A DNA stretch of 64,000 nt from Nocardia suismassiliense (GTDB lineage Bacteria; Actinomycetota; Actinomycetes; Mycobacteriales; Mycobacteriaceae). Made by a program: the position numbers and the translations under genes. The stretch spans positions 5,907,807-5,971,806 of the forward strand of contig NZ_LT985361.1 of assembly GCF_900269665.1 (NCBI RefSeq). Reading direction: 5' to 3'. Numbering within the stretch: the stretch's first letter is position 1; each line of letters opens with the position of its first letter. Below the pieces are notes generated by a model. It was not told the DNA's origin. It saw only the letters and a list, made by a program, of their open reading frames with translations, and did not search any database. Below, one piece after another: positions 47,442 to 55,000 of the stretch.

Positions 47442-48434
47442 ATGTACACCGCAACCGCCACGTCGGTGATCGACCAATTCCGCGACGCCAATGACTATCT
47501 GTCGAACTACAGCGAGTCCCCGGTCCAGTACGGCGGGCGGCGTTTCGAGACCGCCGCGCATGCCTTCGCTGCGGCGCAGTCGGATGCCCCGGGGTGGGCA
47601 ATGGTCGTGCAGTCCGCGCGAACAGGCCGTGACGCCGAGGAGTTCGCGTGGCAGGGGCGCATGCGTAACGACTGGGCCGACGTGCGAGACGCGGCGATGG
47701 CCGAGATCCTGCACAGCAAATTCACCTTCAACCCGGAGCTGGGTGAGCAGTTGCTCGCCACCGGCGACGGGTTGCTGGTCGATACCAACGACGACGGAGA
47801 GCAGTACTGGGGTCGATGCCTGCACACGGATCTGTATGTCCCGGCCGGACAGAACATGCTGGGACGTGCCCTGATGCGTGTCCGGCGCGAGCTGCGCGGG
47901 GACCCGGCTGATCGGTGGCCGCGGGTCGCGCTGACCGGGCACCGTGAACATCTCATCCGCCCCGCCAGTCGTGACTGGGTCCGCTCCGAACTCGACCGGA
48001 TCGCGGTCAAACTCCGCGACCATCACGACACCGAGATCGCCTCGAGTGGTCTGGCGACCGGTTCCGATACCTGGTGGGCGGAGTCCGCCCTCGCTGCCGG
48101 GCTCACGCTGTGGGGCTATCAACCCTTCCCCGAGCAGCCCGCGCGCTGGAGCGCCGAGCAGCAGGCCGTGCATGCGCGGTTGTGTGAGAGCGCGCAGCGT
48201 CTGGTCCTCGTCGGTGGTTATCCCGATAGCGGGTTCTTCGATACCCGCAATCAGCTGTTGCTCACCGACGCCGACGCCATCATCGCCGTGCGCGACCCGC
48301 GTATCACCCGCGGCGGCACCGTGTCCGCACTCGCACGGCACTGCACCAGCATCCCGCTGATCACCGTCAACGTCGCGCAGCACACCACGACCACCAACTT
48401 CCTGCCGACGGCAGCCGACCCGCATCAACTCTGA
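47442..48434 (+). CDS. NADAR domain fused to a SLOG-like nucleotide-binding domain
   Basis: The ATG at 47442 follows GAGAGGAA. Residues ~12-150 are a NADAR domain: FRDANDYLSNYSESPVQYGG, FETAAHAFAAAQS and a C-terminal VPAGQNMLGRALMRVRREL. Residues ~165-310 look like a SLOG/YspA-type Rossmann fold: ALTGHREH, SSGLATGSDTWWAESALA, LTDADAIIAVRD and GGTVSALA. NADAR proteins remove or process ADP-ribose adducts, and SLOG domains sense nucleotide second messengers or ADP-ribose products. The pair on one chain suggests control of NAD- or ADP-ribose-based defence or DNA modification. A specific role is inference. Confidence 0.75.
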   Translation: MYTATATSVIDQFRDANDYLSNYSESPVQYGGRRFETAAHAFAAAQSDAPGWAMVVQSARTGRDAEEFAWQGRMRNDWADVRDAAMAEILHSKFTFNPELGEQLLATGDGLLVDTNDDGEQYWGRCLHTDLYVPAGQNMLGRALMRVRRELRGDPADRWPRVALTGHREHLIRPASRDWVRSELDRIAVKLRDHHDTEIASSGLATGSDTWWAESALAAGLTLWGYQPFPEQPARWSAEQQAVHARLCESAQRLVLVGGYPDSGFFDTRNQLLLTDADAIIAVRDPRITRGGTVSALARHCTSIPLITVNVAQHTTTTNFLPTAADPHQL

Positions 48435-48445
48435 GGAGGATCGTG

Positions 48446-49462
48446 ATGGCCGCAGTCATATTCGACGATCCCGGTCAGCTGATCACCGCGCTCCCGGCGA
48501 TCTACCGGCGGCCGATTCCCTCGCGCCCTGGTGCTCATCGCGCTAAGCAGCATCGCGCCCAGCATCGGGCGGGTCGATGAGCTGTCGTGCTCGACCCCTA
48601 CCGCTGCGGCGCTGGAGGATTCCCCCTCGAGGCGATCACGACCCGGCTCGCGCGAATCCTCACCGACCACCACCCCGACACCATCGAGGCCGTCGTCATC
48701 GATTACCACCAACTCGGCCACGACGCGGCTGCACACGCTATCACCCGCTGACGGCTGGGCTCACCGAACTGATCACCGCCGCGGGTTGTGAACTCACCGG
48801 ATCCTGGCACGTCGCCGCGCTCGAACCTGGACAACTCTGGTCGTCCCTGATCGGCCAGAACTCGTACGGCGTCCTGGCCGACCCGGCCCTGGACAAGATC
48901 ACGCGGGATCCGCTCGCGCGCCAACAAGCCGAGGCTCTGGTGATCCTGGCCCCTGATCCGGTCTGCGCGATTCTGGTCGACAGAGCGCTGGCCGCGATCA
49001 CCGACAGCCCCGACACACCGTCGACCGCAACGAGCCGCCACCGGCTGCTGGTCGTACTCGCGGGTGTCGACGCCCTCGGTGCCGGGCACGAACCCACCCC
49101 TGCCCAGTTGGCCGAGGTCGCGGTGGCGGTGGCGCTGCACGATCCGCTGGTGCGTGATTGCATGTACGGGGTCGCCATCAGCGCCAGAGCCGCCACCGCC
49201 CAGACGTTGTGGGCGAGGCTGACCGGGTCCTGCCTGAACCTGATCGCAGCCAGGTCGCCGGGATGCTCAGCGCGACAGCGTTTCTGGCAGGCAACGGCGC
49301 CCTCGCGGCACTCGCGATCCGCACCGCCTTCTCCTGCGGGACCGACCAGCACACGGCCAAGCCATCGGTGTCGCCCTCGACAGCGGCGTCCGCCCGCACA
49401 TGCTGCGCCGTCTCGCTCAGCTTGGACGGCGTAGCGCCGCCGAACTTGGCGTCAAACTCTGA
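48446..49462 (+). pseudogene. DUF4192 family protein, multiple frameshifts
   Basis: The ATG at 48446 (MAAVIFDDPGQLITALPAIY) matches a DUF4192 opening. The family sequence then moves between frames: one frame carries VLIALSSIAPSIGRVDELS, another LEAITTRLARILTDHHPDTI, then ELITAAGCELTGSWHVAALE, later AGMLSATAFLAGNGALAAL, and finally LRRLAQLGRRSAAELGVKL ending at TGA 49460-49462. At least three shifts are needed, so it is dead. The intact homologue is at 31936-33015. Confidence 0.75.
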
Positions 49463-49601
49463 CACCCCCACGGCCAGCGAGCCCGCGCATGCCGCCGCTG
49501 ACGGTTCGGCACCGAGCGGCCATCACGCCAACCAATTTCGATGGCCATCCATACGGCGTCGTTTCGAAACCTGTTCCTCGACAAGTAGGGAGTAATCAGT
49601 C

Positions 49602-50096
49602 ATGGCCGGAGACACCGTCATCACCGTTATCGGAAACATCACTCACGACCCGACGCTGACCATCACACCCTCCGGTGCGGCCGTCGTCAATTTCACGGTC
49701 GCCTCGACCCCCCGCTATTTCGATCGCAACACCAACGAGTGGAAAGACGGCGAAGCGTTGTTCATGCGCTGCAACGTCTGGCGAGATCAAGCCGAACACG
49801 TCGACGCGTCGCTGACTCGAGGAGCGAGAGTGCTCGTCTCTGGTCGGCTCAAGCAACGCAGCTTCGAGACCCGCGAAGGCGAGAAGCGCACCGTCGTAGA
49901 GCTCGAGGTCGACGAGGTCGGCCCGTCGCTCAAGTATGCGACCGCCAAAGTCACCCGGGTCAAGCCACGGTCGAACTGGGGCGAGGCAACCAACACCGCC
50001 GCAGCCGGCAGCGGAGCTGACGATCCGTGGGTAACAACGGGCTCCCGTGAACCTGCCTTCGCTGGCGCCGGCGCGAGCGACGAGCCAGGCTTCTAA
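49602..50096 (+). CDS. ssb: Single-stranded DNA-binding protein
   Basis: The ATG at 49602 encodes 164 residues. The OB-fold is clear: MAGDTVITVIGNITHDPTL, AVVNFTVASTPRYFD, FMRCNVWRDQAEHV and RVLVSGRLKQRSFE. The tail is short, Gly/Ala-rich and ends EPGF rather than the usual acidic DDIPF, so contact with host repair proteins may be weak. It probably coats transferred or replicating single strands of the element. Confidence 0.92.
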   Translation: MAGDTVITVIGNITHDPTLTITPSGAAVVNFTVASTPRYFDRNTNEWKDGEALFMRCNVWRDQAEHVDASLTRGARVLVSGRLKQRSFETREGEKRTVVELEVDEVGPSLKYATAKVTRVKPRSNWGEATNTAAAGSGADDPWVTTGSREPAFAGAGASDEPGF

Positions 50097-50103
50097 CCCC
50101 TTG

Positions 50104-50134
50104 CCCCGTGTGTGCACCTGGTGCACACACGGGG
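50104..50134 (+). terminator. 15-bp hairpin after ssb
   Basis: CCCCGTGTGTGCACC (50104-50118) and its exact complement (50120-50134) are separated by one base, giving a tight hairpin followed by TCTTCG. It starts eight bases after the ssb stop, as a terminator would. Confidence 0.75.
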
Positions 50135-50230
50135 TCTTCGAGTGGGCAGGGATGCCCGTCTGTCCGGTCGTCCAGCCCGAACGAGGGCTACCAGGGCGGC
50201 GGCCGACACGGCAGGGCCCGCGCCCGGCAT

Positions 50231-50287
50231 CACCGAATTTCCCTCACGTCCCTGACGGATTCTCCGGTCAGGCACGGAAATTCGGTG
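50231..50287. repeat. Nested inverted repeat between ssb and the zinc-ribbon gene
   Basis: Outer arms CACCGAATTTCC (50231-50242) and GGAAATTCGGTG (50276-50287) are exact complements. Inside, CCTGAC (50251-50256) pairs with GTCAGG (50267-50272). The 57-base structure lies in a ~340-base non-coding gap. It is too long and AT-rich at the base for a typical terminator; an origin of transfer or replication signal is possible. Confidence 0.65.
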
Positions 50288-50437
50288 CTGCACGCCCAGG
50301 CGCGTTCCCTACCGCGCCGACCGCCGCCCTGGTCGAGAGCGCCCTCAGGCTGGCCGCCCGGCCAGCCGACCATCCCCCGTGGATCGTCACGGTCACACGG
50401 GGCTGGTTCCTGTCCGCTCGTCCGAAAGGGAAATTCG

Positions 50438-51643
50438 ATGACCAGCACCGAATCACAGACCTTTATCGACGCGCTCACCCACATCGACTGGCACCTCGAC
50501 GCCGGTCGCCATGCCCAGGCCCGCAAAGAGTTCGAGCGCGCCCTCACCACCCTCGCCACTCCGCAAGATCTTCAGCGACTCACCACCCTGGCCGACGCCT
50601 TCGCCAAAGAGCCCTACGTGGTCGCGAAGGCGCGCCTGCGCTCGCTGTATCGACGCTCGGACGCGGAGTTGAAGGCGTGGCTCAACATGTTCGTCACCCG
50701 CACCGACCCAGGCTTGTTCCGCCCGGTCGAGGACAAGCCGCGCTGGATCACGGCCGTCCCGATCACCGCCGTCAACTGGAAGGTCCGCCGCATGGTCGCC
50801 CGCGACCCCAACCGCATCCAATACCGCTCCCCCTCGGTCGCCACCGAGATCGCCGCCGAGATCGCCTGGGAAAAGCCCGAGCACATCGCCGCGCTCAAAG
50901 CCAAGCGTCGTCCGGTGCGCGAACCGCGTCTCGTCACCGACTACATCCGCACCCGATTCCTGCGCGACGCCCAACCCGCGTTCGAACCCTCGGCGTGGGA
51001 TCGCAATTACGTCCGCCAAGTCGCCGAGCAGATCCTCGCCGAACGCGACCGCGCCGGGTTGCGCACCCGCGACGACTTCGACCCGATCTCGATCGCGGCC
51101 ACCCGCACCGGCATCGATGTGCGCGACGACGACCGACCGGCGTTCCAAGCCAACGGCAACGGGTTGGACTACGACCGCACCACCGTGCCGCCGTTGCAGG
51201 GCTGGGTGTGCGTGTACTGCTTCGGCGAACGCGCCTGCTCCGATCACTTCCGCACCGACACCGACGGGCAGCGCGTCAGCGACGACGGACTCTGTGAGTA
51301 CTGCCATGACAACGGCCGACCCGGAATCGCCGCCCTCCCGGCCGGGTTCACTCTGGCCGAGGAAGTCACCGCCTACTGCCAGTACCTCACCGACCACTAC
51401 CCCGCCGTCGCGCCCGCACTGCTCGACTCCTTGCGCGAGCGCTCGACCGGCATCGTACGCGGATTGGTTCTGGCCTTCCTCGACAATCGGCACCGGGTGA
51501 ACGAATCGTCAGCACCCGTCACCACCTTGACGCCGGTGGCACTGCGTCGGGCACGCTGCCGTTCCTGCTACGCCACCGATCGCCTCGTCGACACCCACGA
51601 CCTGTGCGAGACCTGCCGCACGCACTACCGCATCGCCGCCTGA
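50438..51643 (+). CDS. Zinc-ribbon protein of unknown function
   Basis: The ATG at 50438 follows GAAAGGGAA; the open frame from 50108 covers non-coding sequence. The 401-residue product starts with a helical domain (MTSTESQTFIDALTHIDWHL), which has a counterpart in the C-terminal helical part of the relaxase (TDAQRDIIERVATVLYRYPF against QRLTTLADAFAKEPYVVAKA). Later it has CVYCFGERACSDHF, CEYCHDNG, then CRSCYATDRLVDTHDLCETC, forming two zinc ribbons. It probably acts with the relaxase or in DNA handling. Confidence 0.65.
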   Translation: MTSTESQTFIDALTHIDWHLDAGRHAQARKEFERALTTLATPQDLQRLTTLADAFAKEPYVVAKARLRSLYRRSDAELKAWLNMFVTRTDPGLFRPVEDKPRWITAVPITAVNWKVRRMVARDPNRIQYRSPSVATEIAAEIAWEKPEHIAALKAKRRPVREPRLVTDYIRTRFLRDAQPAFEPSAWDRNYVRQVAEQILAERDRAGLRTRDDFDPISIAATRTGIDVRDDDRPAFQANGNGLDYDRTTVPPLQGWVCVYCFGERACSDHFRTDTDGQRVSDDGLCEYCHDNGRPGIAALPAGFTLAEEVTAYCQYLTDHYPAVAPALLDSLRERSTGIVRGLVLAFLDNRHRVNESSAPVTTLTPVALRRARCRSCYATDRLVDTHDLCETCRTHYRIAA

Positions 51644-51682
51644 TCGTCCCGCACCGCCCGCACTAGGCCGGGCATCCAGTTC

Positions 51683-51719
51683 CCGGTCCGCCGCAGTGAC
51701 CACGCCTGCGGCGGACCGG
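51683..51719 (+). terminator. 14-bp hairpin after the zinc-ribbon gene
   Basis: CCGGTCCGCCGCAG (51683-51696) pairs exactly with CTGCGGCGGACCGG (51706-51719) over a nine-base loop. It lies 40 bases after the stop codon, consistent with transcription termination without a T-run. Confidence 0.7.
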
Positions 51720-51764
51720 CCACGACCTACTCTCCTCTGCCGGAACGAGCACCGCATGTCACGA

Positions 51765-51930
51765 CCCATCACCCACTCCTCACCTCACGCACCCACCCCC
51801 ACACCTCCGCGCACCCTTCTACTTCCAGCACCCCACCTCTCCATCTCTCTCCTCTTCCACTCTCACCTCCCTCTCCACCCCTTCTTTCACAAGCAGACCT
51901 CTTGCATCCAGGATAACGATTCGATAACGA
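51765..51930 (+). promoter_or_regulatory. Polypyrimidine tract and GATAACGA direct repeats upstream of the relaxase
   Basis: From about 51765 to 51892 the plus strand is almost purely C and T with scattered A. It is followed by two copies of GATAACGA (51912-51919 and 51923-51930) whose starts are 11 bases apart, about one helical turn. The relaxase ATG is 81 bases downstream. Such strand asymmetry plus short direct repeats next to a relaxase is what an origin of transfer or autoregulatory site could look like. The assignment is an inference. Confidence 0.4.
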
Positions 51931-52011
51931 CCAGGGAGTTTGCTGGATTTGATACTAAATAGGCAAGTCTGGCGCCTGGACTAATTCTCGGTTCGGGTGC
52001 TTGCTGGAGAT

Positions 52012-55000
52012 ATGACCGCGACGATTCATAAAGTCGTGGCAGGCAATGGGTATCAATACTATCTCCGTAATGTCGCCGCGAATGATGTGTCCTCTCGTGG
52101 CCGCTCCAGCCTTGCTGACTATTACTCCGCGCACGGGGAAGCTCCGGGACGCTGGCACGGCTCCGGCCTGGCCGCGTTAGGACTCCACTCTGGTGACGAA
52201 GTCACCGAAGAACAGATGAAATCCCTGTTCGGACTGGGCCGTCATCCGAACGCCGACGCGATCGAAGCCAGCGTCTACGACGAGCAGATCCGCCTCGGTG
52301 CCAAGCACAAGGACGCTGTCCGTGCCGCCGATAAGGCGAGTCGTTTAGGTAACCCGTTCCGGGTTTATACCGAGGTTTCCGAGTTCCGAAAGCGGTGTTC
52401 CGAAGCATACGCTGAACACAATAAAGCGAACGGATGCCACCCGGACGACACCATTCTCGAAGAGGATCGGGCGCGGATTCGGACGCATGTCGCGTTCGAT
52501 ATGTTCACAGACGAGTACGACCGGCCACCGATTGATGCGCGCGAATTGTCGGGGTGGGTGGCCAAGAACTCGCGCCCGAACACCACCGCCGTCGCCGGTT
52601 TCGACATCACTTTCTCCCCGGTGAAGTCGGTATCGGTGCTGTGGGCCGTAGCGCCACGATCGGTGTCGGAGAAGATCGAGGCCGCCCACCACGCCGCTGT
52701 CAAGGATGCGTTGCGGTGGCTAGAGAAGCACGCGATCTTCACCAGGCTCGGCCGTAACGGTGTCCGGCAGGTCGATGTCGAGGGCTTGGTCGCCGCGGTT
52801 TTCACCCATCGCGATAGTCGCGCGGGTGATCCGGACCTGCACACTCACGTGCTGATGGCCAATCGGGTGCGCACGCTCGATGGCAAGTGGCGCACCCTCG
52901 ACGGTGCCACGATCTACGCGGTGTTGGTGACGGTCTCGGAGATCTACAACACCCGCCTCGAGCATCACCTCGAGCGGATGGTCGGTGTGGAGTTCGCCGA
53001 ACGCGCCGACCAGGACCCGTCCAAACGCCCGATCCGGGAGATCGTCGGTATCCCAGCGGCGTTGATCAGTGCGTGGTCGCGGCGCGATACCGCGATCAGC
53101 GCCCGGCTCGGGCAGCTCGCCGCGGAGTTCCAAACCCGCCTCGGGCGTGAGCCGACGCCGAAGGAAATGTTCGACCTGGCCGAGATCGCCACGTTGCAAA
53201 CCCGTCCGGTCAAACACGTGTTGCGCTCGCTCGCTGAGCAACGCTGCACGTGGCGGGTAGAGGCTCAGCAGCTGCTCGGTGGCCGGGAAGCGTTGGCGAG
53301 CATGATGAGCGCGGCGTTGAATCCGGTCCGTGTTCCCCGTCCGACGATCACGGGGCAGTGGATCACGCGCACCGCCGAGCGGGTGGTCGAGGTCGTGTCC
53401 GAGCACCGCGCGACGTGGCAGGTGGCGAATCTGCGCGCGGAGATCGAACGCCAACTTCGCGGGCAGGTGGCCGGCGAGGATTGGGAACGTGTCGCCGAGG
53501 CAGTTTTGGCCGAGACCATTTCCCCGGTGCTCGCCGTCGCCTTGCCCGATCCGGATCTGACCGATCAACCCGAACTCCGCACGGTCCCGACCGTGTTGCA
53601 GCGTCGCGACAGCACCAGCGTCTACTCCTCAGCGCTGTCGCAGCGCTATACCTCGGCCGACATCTTGTCGGTCGAGGCGCAACTGATTGAGATGGCGGTA
53701 CAGCCTGGTGCACGCCAGCTTGCGCCCGACATCGTCGAGACTGCGGTGCGCGAATTCAACACGGCCAACCCTCAGCGCCGCCTCAATGCCGGCCAGATCA
53801 GCGTGATCGAGGGCTTCGCCAGCTCAGATTTGCGGGTCCGCACGACCAACGCGCCCGCGGGATCAGGTAAGACCACCGCGATGGCGGTGCTGGCCGATGC
53901 TTGGCATCGCAGCGGTGGGCAGGTCCTCGGGCTGGCGCCGACCGCGGCCGCGGCGGCGGTGCTCGGTGAGTCGATCCATGTGCGCGTCGAGACCGTCGAC
54001 AAGGTCCTCGATGTCTTGAGCAACCACACACCGGGCCCCGGCAACCCGGCGCTCGAGCGTGAATTTCCGCCGCCGTTGCCGCAATGGGTCCTCGATATCG
54101 GCGCCGACACGTTGGTGATCGTGGACGAGCATGTCAAAATCGGCAACCGGAAACGTCTTCGCCTGCTGCGGTTTCTGGCCGATCGCGGTGCCACGATCCG
54201 CTGCATCGGTGATCCCCGCCAACTTGCGGCGATCGAAGCCGGCGGCGTCGACGCCGACATGGACGCCGCCACTCCTGAACCCGCACTCACCCTCAGCCAT
54301 GTCGTGCGATTCGACTCCGGCGCCGAAGCCACCGCGAGTTTGCAGCTACGCGAAGGCGATCCCACCGCGCTGGGCTGGTACCTGGACAACGGTCGCATCC
54401 ACTCCGGCCATCAAGGCGCCACACACGACGACGCGTTCGCCGCGTGGACCGCCGACCACCTCACCGGTCGCGACACCATCATGCTGGCCGCCAACCACAC
54501 CGTGGTCAGCGAACTCAACGCGCGGGCACGCGCCGACCGCCTCGCCCGCACCGGCGCCCCGGTAGGTGCGCAGTGCGTCCTGATCGACAACAACGCGGCC
54601 TCGGTCGGCGACACTATTCGCACCCGCCGCAACAATCCGCGGTTGCGGTTGGGTGCACGCGATTGGGTGCGTAACGGCTATGCCTGGACCGTCACCGCGG
54701 TCCACGAGGACGGCAGTCTCACCGCCATCCATCAACGACCCGGCGGCGAACTCGGCGACAGTGTCTGGCTTCCGGGCGACTATGTGGCCGAGCATGTGCG
54801 CCTCGGGTACGCCACAACGATCGATTCCGCGCAGGGAATCACCGCTGACACCTGTCATGTCGCGCTCACCGGAAGCGAGTCGCTCCAACAACTCTACGTC
54901 GCACTCACCCGCGGAGTCTTCGCCAATCACGTCTACGTGCCGACCGCGTTGGACGGTTCGGAAGGCTCCTTCTGGTCCGACCCGGCCGTGTATCCGCGCA

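Noticed and set aside
50047..51297. Long Arg/His/Pro-rich frame overlapping the zinc-ribbon gene
   Set aside because: Its composition is typical of an out-of-frame reading of GC-rich coding DNA; the overlapping frame has clear zinc ribbons and a ribosome site.
51757..51962. 68-codon ORF starting MSRPITHSSPHAPTPTPP in the polypyrimidine tract
   Set aside because: It simply translates the C/T tract; there is no ribosome site and the sequence is low-complexity.
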